A DNA stretch of 64,000 nucleotides from Bin87 sp965261195 (GTDB lineage: Bacteria; Chloroflexota; Dehalococcoidia; Lucifugimonadales; UBA3495), in the NCBI GenBank assembly GCA_965261195.1, contig OZ253455.1, positions 248,001 to 312,000 on the forward strand. Reading direction: 5' to 3'. The notes beneath the pieces were generated by a model that saw nothing but the letters and a program-made list of their open reading frames with translations, made no database searches and was not told the DNA's origin. The position numbers and the translations under genes are program-made. This document shows, piece by piece, positions 1 to 8,749 of this stretch (positions are counted from its first letter, which is position 1; every line of letters begins with the position of its first letter).

Positions 1-856
1 ACCGCCAGTTCCACTTATCAGGCATCCGCACAACCCGCACCTGGTAAAACCAGTCATGAGGTACCGCCGCACGTTTCGACCCCCATAACGCGCCTGCGTT
101 GCTGCCAACCGTTCCTGCACCTTCTGAAACATAGCCTCTGCGATAATCACCGGTGTGTACCCCCTTATCTCAATCCATTCCTCTCTCGGCACGTCAACCT
201 GTTTGTCCTTCCCGTCTTCTCCGCGAACGATCTTGGTCTTACCGTAGTAGTCCACCCCAATGTAGGACATATTCGCCAACAGACCACGGAGCGCAGTAAC
301 GCTCCAAAACACCCCCGTTTTCGACGGAATCCCTTCCGCGTTCAACGTCTTGCGGATCCGAGACATACTCCAGCCTTCGACATAAAGCCGGAAGATCCTC
401 TTCACGACATCAGCTTCCCGTTCGTTCACCTCCCTCTCTTCTGCCCCCGGGGCGGTATCGTAACCATAGACTCCGTACGGCATACCTACCGGCATCCGAC
501 CACCACGAGCCACGGCAATCTTGCCAAGCATTGTCCGTGCCCGGATCATGGCACGCTCCCGGTGTCCCGAATATCCGAGCACGAAGCGCACCAGCTCACC
601 CTCCGGCGTGGAATCCGACGGATCAATGACGAAGCGCACCTCCACCCCACGCCCGCTGAACTCCCTCACCAGCACTAACAAATCCACCGGATCACGCGCC
701 AACCGGTCGGCGGTGTAGACGAACAGCGCCTCCAGCTCACCGGCAGCCGCCATACGACGCAGCTTTGCCAACTGTGGTCGGTCTACGTTAGCTCCCGACC
801 GGATTTCCCGGTGAACGCACTCCGCGTCAACCCAGTACCTCAGAGAGAGCGCAAGC
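1..856 (-). pseudogene. Large serine recombinase, truncated at both ends
   Basis: Reading the minus strand gives one open frame from the IS boundary to the window edge. It contains the resolvase signature YTADRLARDPVDLL, a long helix, then the Recombinase-domain motif READVVKRIFRLYVEG and the start of a Cys-rich zinc ribbon (RCGLCGCL). This is the order found in large serine integrases or TnpX-type recombinases. The first 15-20 residues, which carry the nucleophilic serine, are missing because the IS5-type element starts at 861, so the product should be catalytically dead. The C-terminus runs off the window. Its base composition looks less GC-rich than the plus-strand genes, suggesting separate origin. 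It may be the old integrase of the element or of another mobile unit. Confidence 0.85.
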
Positions 857-860
857 CTAG

Positions 861-1671
861 GGCCTGTTCACACTAACGTAGTGCATCGACAATGAGGGCG
901 AATGAGATGAACCCGAGGAAGATCACATCGAGCTTCTCGAAACGGGAGAATATGCGGCGAAATCCCTTCAATCGGCGGAATAGCCGTTCGACCTCATTCC
1001 GCCTCTTATACAGCTCCCGGTCATACTCCCAGGGGTGTACACGGGTCCTCAGAGGCGGGACCACCGGTATGAACCCCAGGGCCAGGGCCAGTTGGCGAGT
1101 CTCATTGCCCTCGTAGGCCCGGTCCATCAACAGGAACGGTCCCGGGCGTTGCGGGCCCAGACGGGTCAGCAGCTTACGCCCTTCCGGCGCGTCGTGGGCC
1201 TGCCCTGGGGAGAGCGCGAACGTTATGGCGGTGCGAGCATCCGCGGCAACCATATGAATCTTGGTGGTCCAGCCGCCCCGGGACTTGCCGATAGCCTGGG
1301 GTCCGTTTTTTTAGCGCACCAGTGCCGTCGGGATGAACCTTGACGATGGCGCTGTCCAGTGAGACCGCTTCGAGTTTGATGCGCACGATCTGCTCCCGCT
1401 GCAGGTGTTCAAACACCCGGTCGAGCACCCCATTCTTCGACCAGCGGTTCATCCGGGTGTAGACGGTATGCCAGTTGCCGAATCGGGGCGGCAACCCCCG
1501 CCACTTGCAACCCTGCTCGGCGACATAAAGGATCGCGTTGAGCACTTGCAAGTTCGACAGTTTGACGTTGCCGCGCTGAACGGGCAGGACTGGTGCAATG
1601 CGTTCGTACTGAGCTTCTGTAATCTCCATGCGGCCATGGTAACATCTCAGCACTGTTAGCGTGAACAGAAC
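861..1671 (-). mobile_element. IS5-family insertion sequence (IS427-like), 811 bp
   Basis: Terminal inverted repeats are GGCCTGTTCACACTAAC at the left and, reading inward from the right, GTTCTGTTCACGCTAAC. The element is flanked on both sides by CTAG (857-860 and 1672-1675), which fits the YTAR duplication of IS5 elements. It carries one transposase in two overlapping frames on the minus strand. It is the first of four IS elements stacked in tandem with single CTAG spacers. Confidence 0.85.
873..1630 (-). CDS. IS5-family transposase (two frames, probable programmed frameshift)
   Basis: The DDE transposase is split into an N-terminal frame starting MEITEAQYERIAP (ATG at 1630; the frame is open further upstream to 1653) and a C-terminal frame ending at 873. 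The first Asp lies in VSLDSAIVKVH, the second in LLMDRAYEG, and the Glu in RNEVERLFRRLKGFRRIF. The frames meet at a run of seven A on the minus strand just before the typical KSRGGWTTKIH stretch, a usual slippery site for IS427-group elements. A fused product of about 250 residues is expected after frameshifting. The gene is confined to the IS. Confidence 0.85.
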
Positions 1672-1675
1672 CTAG

Positions 1676-2480
1676 GTTCTGTTGACATTTCATTATAATG
1701 GCTGTATGTCAAACATCAGATTATCACCAGAACAGTGGGCCAGGATGCTCGATTTCTTGCGTGGTTGCACTGGCGTGTACGTTGGCCAGGAAGCGGATTG
1801 CCGGCGTTTTGTCGAGGCCGTCTTATGGATTAACCGCTCTGGGGCCCAATGGCGACTGCTGCCAGCCGAATACGGGAACTGGAACAGCGTCTATAAACGA
1901 TTCGCCCGTTGGACTGACCAAGGCGTCTGGGCCCAAATGCATCAACATTTCTGCGACGACGCGGATCTGGAATACCTGATCATCGACAGCACGGTGGTCC
2001 GGGCGCACCCTTGCGCGGCGGGAGCTCCCCCAAAAAGGGTGGCCAGGCGGCCCAGGCCCTGGGCCGGAGCCGCGGCGGGTTCAGCACCAAGATTCACGTG
2101 AGCGTAGACGGCTTGGGCAACCCCTTGCGATTCATACTGACCGGGGGGCAACAGCACGACATCACCCAGGCGGAGGAGTTGATCGCCGGTTATGCTGGCG
2201 AGCACGTACTGGCCGACAAAGGGTACGATGCCCAGGAGTTTCGCCAGCACATCCTGGAACTGGGTATGATGCCGGTCATTCCGCCCCGCTCGAACCGCAA
2301 GGCACCCGCCGACTATGACCGGCATCTGTACCGGGAGCGTCATCTGGTGGAATGCTTCATCAACAAGATCAAGCACTATCGCCGGATCTTCTCCCGGTTT
2401 GAGAAGCTGGACACCAGATACCTGGGCTTCCTGCACTTCACCGCCGCTCTCATCTGGCTACGGTGAAATGTCAACAGAAC
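1676..2480 (+). mobile_element. IS5-family insertion sequence, copy 1 (805 bp)
   Basis: Inverted repeats are GTTCTGTTGACATTTCA and its complement at the right end. The flanks are CTAG at 1672-1675 and 2481-2484. A second copy, with identical ORF translations and no nucleotide difference seen by eye, sits at 17310-18114, so transposition was recent. The inner left end carries TTATAATGG just upstream of the transposase ATG, a plausible -10 box. Confidence 0.92.
1706..2466 (+). CDS. IS5-family transposase, copy 1 (two frames)
   Basis: The N-terminal frame begins MSNIRLSPEQWARMLDFL and carries the first catalytic Asp in LIIDSTVVRAH. The C-terminal frame has the second Asp in VLADKGYDAQEF and the Glu in RERHLVECFINKIKHYRRIF. 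The two frames overlap around the CCCCCAAAAAG run near 2027-2037, where a -1 shift would join them into a protein of about 250 residues. The start at 1706 is preferred over 1682 because it matches the family start and follows the -10-like TATAAT. It shares nothing with its neighbours functionally. Confidence 0.88.
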
Positions 2481-2484
2481 CTAG

Positions 2485-4387
2485 TAACCGGGCCGGAAAC
2501 CCCGGTTGATTTGGCCAGCGGTTATACTCCGGGCAATCAAGGCTGGCGGAGCAGGGCAATGCTGGGCAAGCGTTCGGAGCAAGAGGGCCTCTGGGAAGCG
2601 GATCGGTTGTATCTGTACTACGTGGGCAAGGACACTTGCTACGGCTTGCTGGCCGCACTGCGGAGCCAGTTGTTCAGCGATGACGATTTCGCCGAGATCT
2701 ACGGTCCGGACAATGGACGGGACCGCGTACCGCCCAGCCTGCTGCCCACGGCGCTGCTGCTGTAGACCTACGACAAGGTCAGCGATGTCGAGGCCAAGGC
2801 GAGGGCTGACTTCGACATCCGTTGGAAGAGCCTGCCCTTGGCCACGACCGGGGGTGGCGTTGGGGATTGAGATTGAGGATAGACACTTTGCCAGGAGCAC
2901 GCTGCAGCTGTTCCGGGCGCAGCTGATACTGCACGACAAGGTGCGGGAGGTATTCGAGAGCAGCCGGCGCCTGGCGCGGCAGTCGGGCTACCTGAAAAAG
3001 CGTGGGATGCGGGTGGCGCTGGACACGACCTGCATCCTGGGACGGGGCGCGGTGCAGGACACCTGTAATCTGCTGGCGGACGGCATCGTCAAACTGTTGC
3101 GGGTCCTGGCGGCCGTGGCGAGAATCGCGGTCGGGGAATGGGCCGAAGCCCAGGGGTACGAGAAGTAACTGGGCTCCAGCATCAAGGGCGCGGCGGCGAT
3201 TGACTGGTCGGACCGCAAAGCGCGGGCGGCGTTGCTGGCTGAGCTAGTGGCCGATGCGGACCGGCTGCTGGAACTGTTGCGGCCGGCGTGGCTGGAATTG
3301 CCGGAGGACAGCGCCCAGCGGCAGAGCATAGTGGATGGGGCGGAGTTGCTGGGACAGTTGCTGATCCAGGACATCGAGCGTAAGAGCGGCGCTGGCGCTG
3401 GCGATGCTGATGACGGGGCGAGCCTCAGGGATGGGGTGAGCCGGGACCGGATGCTGTCGGTGCATGACCCGGAGCTGCGCCACGGGCACCAGAGCCGCCG
3501 CCGGCGCTGCAACGGGCACCAGGCGGCCATCGTGGTGGACACCGACAGCCAGCTGATCACGGCGGTGGACGTGTTGCCGGGCAACGCTCCGGACAATCTG
3601 GGGCATTGGAACTGGTGGAGGCCAGCGAAGCGAGTACCGGCTCGGTGGTGGCGGAAGCCATGGGCGATGCGGCCTACGGTGATGGTGGCGCCCGCCAGAC
3701 TTTCGCCGAGGCGGGACGGCAGCTGGTGGCCAAAGCGCCGGGCTGGCCCAACCGGAAACACTTTCCCAAGGATGACTTTCACCTTGACCTGGCGGCGGGC
3801 AGTTGCGCCGGTCCGGCGGGACCGGTCACCCGCGCCATCGTGCCGGCGGGAAAGCGGACTGACCGCACCGGTCGCATCTACCGATTGCAAGCTTTCCAAT
3901 TTGATGAGGCGGTATGTTGGGTATGTCCACTGCGGTCCCAGTGCATCGCGGCCCAAGGCAGGAAGAGACGGCGGGTGCTGATCCATCCCCAGGAAGCCCT
4001 GCTGCAACAGGCCCGAGCATTGCAGCAGAGCGCTGCCTACGACGAGTATCGAGCGCGACGGGTGGTAGTGGAGCACCGGTTGGCGCGGCTGGTCCAGCTG
4101 GGCATCCGCCAGTCCCGCTACTTCGGGCGTGCCAGGACGAAGTTCCAGTTGTACCTGGCGGCCACGGTAGCCAACCTGACCCTGGTGTTGGGCAAAATCG
4201 GGCTGTCAGGCAGTACCGGTGGCGGCGCAGGCCACCGCGTCGTCCGCAATGATGTCCTCGTTGTGCTCGTCAATGCGGCGGCCAATTTCAGCGCTGTCCA
4301 GCTCGGACAACTATGGTCTGTGATTTTGCTCACGTCGGCTTTACCGCCGCAACTCCACTTCCAAATCAGGGCTTTCCGGCCCGGTTT
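2485..4387 (+). mobile_element. Degenerate IS1182-family element
   Basis: The left end reads TAACCGGGCCGGAAAC and the right end, read inward, AAACCGGGCCGGAAAG. It is again flanked by CTAG (2481-2484 and 4388-4391). The single transposase gene inside is broken several times, so this copy is inactive unless complemented. Confidence 0.75.
2559..4212 (+). pseudogene. IS1182-family transposase, multiply frameshifted
   Basis: Consecutive pieces of one transposase are spread over several frames. MLGKRSEQEGLWEADRLYLY starts at 2559 and stops with TAG at 2763. A second piece includes ALDTTCILGRGAVQDTCNLL and stops with TAA at 3166. A third includes RMLSVHDPELRHGHQSRR and AAIVVDTDSQLITAVDVLPG. After a shift near 3600 the last piece includes MGDAAYGDGGARQTF, a zinc-finger-like CWVCPLRSQC and VVEHRLARLVQLGIRQSRYFG. 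These are hallmark segments of IS1182 transposases (DDE with an inserted Cys cluster). At least two stops and two shifts make it a pseudogene. Confidence 0.85.
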
Positions 4388-4390
4388 CTA

Positions 4391-5612
4391 GTACTCAATC
4401 AATGTTGGAATTGAAGGGATAGAGGCGATGGAGTTTGGTTCTGGCGTCCTGGGTGTTGAACCGCCAGTTGATGGTGGCCTTGGAGGCGTTGCGCTGGACC
4501 TCATAGGCGTTGATGGCTCGCTGCAGGGCAGTCTCGTCGGGATTACGCCCCTGGAGACAGGCCCGGGTCAACACGCTGAACTCGATCTCCGCCATGTTCA
4601 GCCAACTGGCGTGCTGGGGCGTGTGGTGAAATTCCAGCCGCCTGACGATGCGCCGAGCTTCGGCGGCGGGGAAGGTCTCGTAGAGGGAGGCCATACGATG
4701 GGTATTCAGATTGTCCAGCGCCACTCGGACCACCGGAGCATCTGGGTAGGCCTCATCCACCAGCCACCGCATCTGGTGGGCAAAGTCTGCCATGGCGCGT
4801 CGCTCGGTGATCGCCACGTGTCGCCAGCCGGCCAGGGGCTCGCAAGTCAGGAAGCTGTTGCGCGTACCGGCGCGGCGATACTCGTAATCCTGACGCCGCG
4901 GTGGTCCCGGCTGCACCGGAATGGGCGGCCTGGTGTCGGCCAGCAACTGAGTGGAAGTCTCATCAAAGCAGACCACCGGCCGGTCCGGGTCGTAGGGCTC
5001 AGCATACAAGTCCAGCACGTCCTCCATCGCCGCCACGAATTCACCCCCTACCTTGGGGATACACCACTGCTGCTTCCGCCACGGCTGGAGGACGTTTTTT
5101 GAGCCTCAACCGCACCGTCTCATGGGACAGGGACTCCACCAACCCCAACTCCACCACTCGGTCGGCCAAAAGATGCAGGGTCCAGTAGTCGTGGCCAGCG
5201 GGCGCTGGGCTGCACGCCAGGGCGATCAGGTGGGCCTCCCCCTTGTCATCAAGCTTCCGGTATCGGTTGGCCTGGACCCGGTCCTGCAACACGCCATCTA
5301 AACCTTCCTCAGCGTACCGCCGTTTGGCGCGGTACACCGTACCCTTGGAGATGTCCAAAGCGGCCGCCACCTGTGGTGCGGTCCATCCCTCATCTACTTT
5401 CAGCAGGGTGCGCGCTCGGGCGATGATACGCGCCGAACTTTTGCCGCTGCGAATCAGCTGGCTCAGTCGCTCGCGTTCCTCCGGCGTCAACTGTACCGCG
5501 TATTGCTCTAAGGCCATGATTACTACACCTTCACACCACTCTATTTTGCAGTCAGCGTAGCACTTGGAAGCCTTTCACTAAAACTACCTACAATCCTGAT
5601 TTGAACCAGTAC
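4391..5612 (-). mobile_element. IS630-family insertion sequence
   Basis: Ends are GTACTCAATCAATGTTGG at the left and, inward from the right, GTACTGGTTCAAATCAGG, imperfect repeats of about 25 bp. The element sits inside a CTAG split as CTA/IS/TAG, fitting the TA target of IS630 elements. It is the last member of the CTAG-spaced array and abuts the truncated helicase gene. Confidence 0.8.
4395..5517 (-). CDS. IS630-family transposase (two frames)
   Basis: The N-terminal frame (ATG at 5517) has a helix-turn-helix, GWTAPQVAAALDISKGTVYR, and a linker. It reaches a run of six A at about 5093-5098 on the minus strand. The C-terminal frame continues as KNVLQPWRKQQWCIPKVG into the DDE domain: VVCFDETSTQLL (D), VRVALDNLNTH (D) and HASWLNMAEIEFSVL (E), ending at 4395. 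All catalytic residues are present, so a frameshifted full-length product of about 370 residues is likely functional. A diverged relative with the same arrangement starts at 63343. Confidence 0.85.
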
Positions 5613-5616
5613 TAGT

Positions 5617-6733
5617 ACCCACGCCGTTCGCAGCGACGGTCCGCCTCACCACGCCCGCCGACCTCATCAAGGCCGGCCACCTCGTGCCCCCGATCGTCGT
5701 CAGCCCCCTCCTGTCCGACGAGAACGGCCGGCCCCAGCAGATCGGCAGGGCCGCCAACCTGCCCGGCATCTACCTGCAGGCCGTCCGCCACGCCCTGGCC
5801 CGCGACCGGTCCAAGATCATACTCTACGTGTCCGGCACCCCCTCCGCCACGCCCAGCGCGGTCAGCATCCAGACCCGGGACCTGCTCCACCGCCATGGCA
5901 TACCGGCCGCCGTCATTCAAGAGGGCTCCAGCTCCCGCCACCGGGAACAGGCCCAGACCGCTTTCCAGAGCCGAACCACCGCCGTCCTCATCAACTACAT
6001 GACCCTCACCGAGGGATTCGACGCCACCGACGTCGACTGCGTGATCCTCGGACGCAACACCAGGTCCGAGTCAACGCTCATCCAGATGATAGGACGCGGC
6101 CTCCGCACCCACCCCGGCAAACAGGACTGCCTCATCCTCGACTTCACGGGCCGCGACGACGTTCACGACGTCATCAACTACTGGCGCCTGGACGACCTCG
6201 AGCCAACCGAACCGGGCGAATCCGAGACTCGCAAGCGAGAGCCCACAGAACAGGACCTGGACCGCCTGCAGACCGCCTTCCCCGACCTCGTGTCCGCCAT
6301 GGACCGCCACCGGGCCCTGTACCCCTGGCTTGCACCCTACCACGACCGGCGCCTCCGAACCCTGCGACTCTGGCAACCCGAGGTACGTTCCGCCCCCAGC
6401 GACTACCTCTGCGTCGAGCCCACCCCCCGGCAGCGGTGGAAGATCTGGAAGGTACGCATCGCCGGCCAGACCCGACCCAGGGTCAGCCGCGTGGCGCAGT
6501 TCGGCCTGTCCAGCGCCGATGCCGCCAGCGCAGTCCTCCAACACATCGGAGACCTATCCCCCGTCCTCCGCCGCGACGCTCCCTGGCGCAAGCAGCCCGC
6601 CACCGACGCGCAGCGACGCCGCTGGCAGACCGTCCACGCCGCGCACCCGCCCGACGACATCACGCGCGGGGATGCCGCCGACGCGCTGGCCCTGCAGCAC
6701 TTCCGCGCCCACGTGACGCCGGCCCTCTTGTAA
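5617..6733 (+). pseudogene. SF2 helicase, C-terminal part (5' end lost to the IS array)
   Basis: The open frame enters directly from the IS630 boundary (VRLTTPADLIKAGHLVPPIV) with no start of its own; the GTG at 5684 is internal. It retains the second RecA-like lobe: KIILYVSGTPSA, INYMTLTEGFDATDVDCVIL (motif V) and TLIQMIGRGLRTHPGK (motif VI), then a C-terminal extension of about 180 residues. Walker A and DEAH motifs of lobe 1 are absent. It resembles the Ssl2/RecQ-like DEAD-box helicases often carried by phages. A truncated protein from GTG 5684 could still be made but should lack ATPase activity. Confidence 0.85.
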
Positions 6734-6791
6734 CCGCCCGTCCCACCCCACCCTATCCATCGGCCAGACTCATCTCGCAGGAGCACCAAAC

Positions 6792-8735
6792 GTGACCACA
6801 CTCAACGAAGAACAACGCCTCGCCGTCCACTCCCCCGTCGGCCCGACACTGGTCCCAGCCGGTCCCGGTTCAGGCAAGACCCGCGTAGCGGCCGAACGAA
6901 TCGTCTGGCTCATATCGGACCTGCAGGCTGATCCAAGCGCGATCATCGCCTTCACGTTCACGAACCGGGCCGCCCGTGAACTCCGCCAGCGCATCGCCGC
7001 CCGTCTCACCCCGTCCGAAGCTGAAGCCCTCTTCGCCGGCACCTTCCACGCCTGGGGCGCCAGGTTCCTGAGGCGCTATCCCGAGCCCGCCGGCCTCCAG
7101 CCCAACTACACCATCTACGACCAGGACGATTCGCTCGAACTGGTCCGACAGTCAATCCAGGACCTTGAGATCGAGACCAACAACTCGCCCCGCCAGTATC
7201 TGCAACACATCAGCCACTGCAAGAGCGAGGACACGTCTCCCGAAACCGCGCTGGCGCGTTGGCAACACAAGCTGGACGACCCCCACCCGCCCGATCAGGC
7301 CGTCAAAGCCCTCATCCACCAGCGTTACCAGCAACTGCTCAACGAGAATAACGCCGTGGACTTCGACGACCTCATCCTGCTCCCGCTGCGCATCCTCAAC
7401 AATGACCAGGACGTCCGAGCCGGTGTCCAGTCCCGCATCCGCCACGTCATCGTCGACGAGTACCAGGACACGTCCCGCATCCAGCACCTGCTGGTCGCCG
7501 CCCTGCTCGACTATCCACAGGACCAGAGACCGTCCATCTACGCCGTCGGCGACCCCGACCAGGCCATCTACTCATTTCGAAACGCCGACATCGACAACAT
7601 CATCGAGTTCCGGGAGACCCACTACCGGGACGCCCGCGAACGCCAACTGCGCATCAACTACCGCTCGTCGCCCCAGATCGTCCGCGCCGCCCAGTCCCTG
7701 ATCGAGCGCAACCACCACCGCATCGACCGCACCTCCACCCCAGCCGGCTCCGACGGCCCTCCCATCGACTGGGTTCAGACCAACAACCCGGAGCAGGAGG
7801 CACAGGCCATCGCCGGCCTCATCGACGCGATGGGAGAGGACGACCAGCTCCAGCTCGAGGAATGCTGCGTCATCTACCGCACCAACCCACAGTCCCGTTC
7901 CATTGAAGAGGCGCTGCGAGCCAAGTCCATAACCTACCAGGTGTCGGGCAACTACGAGTTCTTCGCTCGCGCCGAGATCAAGCGCCACATCGACTACCTC
8001 AGCCTGGCCCTGAACCCGCTCGACGCCACCCGGCTACGCCGCATCGCCAACCTCCCGCCACGCGGTCTAGGCCCAAAGGCGATGGAAACCATCGCAGAGT
8101 ACGCCCATCTGAACGAGATCCAGCTGCGCAGCGCCGTGGCCAGGCTCGCCCAGGAGCCGGGCGACACTCTCACCCAGTCCGCCGCGCGGGGCGTCCAGAG
8201 CCTGGACCTGCACCTCTCGACACTCTCCCAGATGGTTCAGGAACGCCAACCCGTCACCGACATCATCGAGTACATCGACCAAGATTGCGCCCTCATCGAG
8301 CATTACTCGAAACAAACCGACGGCGATAGCCGCGTGGCGAACATCAGGGAACTCAGCGTTATCGCCGCACAGCAAAACAGCCTCGACCTCCGCCAGTTCC
8401 TCGAGCGCACCTCGATCAGCCAGGAGGGCGAACCCACGGCCGTCGGCCGAGTCACGCTCGCCACCATCCACCAGACGAAGGGACTCGAGTTCGACGTGGT
8501 GTTCATCGCCGGAGCCGAGGAGGGATTGCTGCCCCACCGCCGATCGGTGCACAGCAACGAGAGCATCGAAGAGGAACGTCGACTCATGTACGTCGCCATG
8601 ACCCGGGCTCGTCGGCGTCTCATCATCAGCTGGTGCCGACACCGCGCCCAGGACAAGAAGATACCGATACGACGCAGCCGTTTCGTGGACGAGATAGAAC
8701 CCGAAGCTTGGTCCAAACCATTGCCTAAACCCTAG
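6792..8735 (+). CDS. UvrD/PcrA-type SF1A DNA helicase
   Basis: A 647-residue ATP-dependent 3'-5' helicase. Motifs in order are GPGSGKT (Walker A, about residue 25), AFTFTNRAA (Ia), DEYQDTSRIQ (II, about 222), GDPDQAIYSFR (III), NYRSSPQI (IV), ATIHQTKGLEFDVVFI (V) and MYVAMTRARRRL (VI, about 600). It is somewhat shorter than the usual 700-750 residues, lacking the Tudor-like tail. Start is GTG preceded by CAGGAGC. It follows the broken helicase by about 60 bp and precedes the reductase by 14 bp, so the three probably share a transcript. It likely serves replication or repair of the element. Confidence 0.95.
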   Translation: MTTLNEEQRLAVHSPVGPTLVPAGPGSGKTRVAAERIVWLISDLQADPSAIIAFTFTNRAARELRQRIAARLTPSEAEALFAGTFHAWGARFLRRYPEPAGLQPNYTIYDQDDSLELVRQSIQDLEIETNNSPRQYLQHISHCKSEDTSPETALARWQHKLDDPHPPDQAVKALIHQRYQQLLNENNAVDFDDLILLPLRILNNDQDVRAGVQSRIRHVIVDEYQDTSRIQHLLVAALLDYPQDQRPSIYAVGDPDQAIYSFRNADIDNIIEFRETHYRDARERQLRINYRSSPQIVRAAQSLIERNHHRIDRTSTPAGSDGPPIDWVQTNNPEQEAQAIAGLIDAMGEDDQLQLEECCVIYRTNPQSRSIEEALRAKSITYQVSGNYEFFARAEIKRHIDYLSLALNPLDATRLRRIANLPPRGLGPKAMETIAEYAHLNEIQLRSAVARLAQEPGDTLTQSAARGVQSLDLHLSTLSQMVQERQPVTDIIEYIDQDCALIEHYSKQTDGDSRVANIRELSVIAAQQNSLDLRQFLERTSISQEGEPTAVGRVTLATIHQTKGLEFDVVFIAGAEEGLLPHRRSVHSNESIEEERRLMYVAMTRARRRLIISWCRHRAQDKKIPIRRSRFVDEIEPEAWSKPLPKP

Positions 8736-8749
8736 ACAGGAGCGCAAAC

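Noticed and set aside
5684..6733. Independent gene starting at GTG 5684
   Set aside because: The protein similarity continues upstream to the IS boundary; this is the truncated remainder of a larger helicase.
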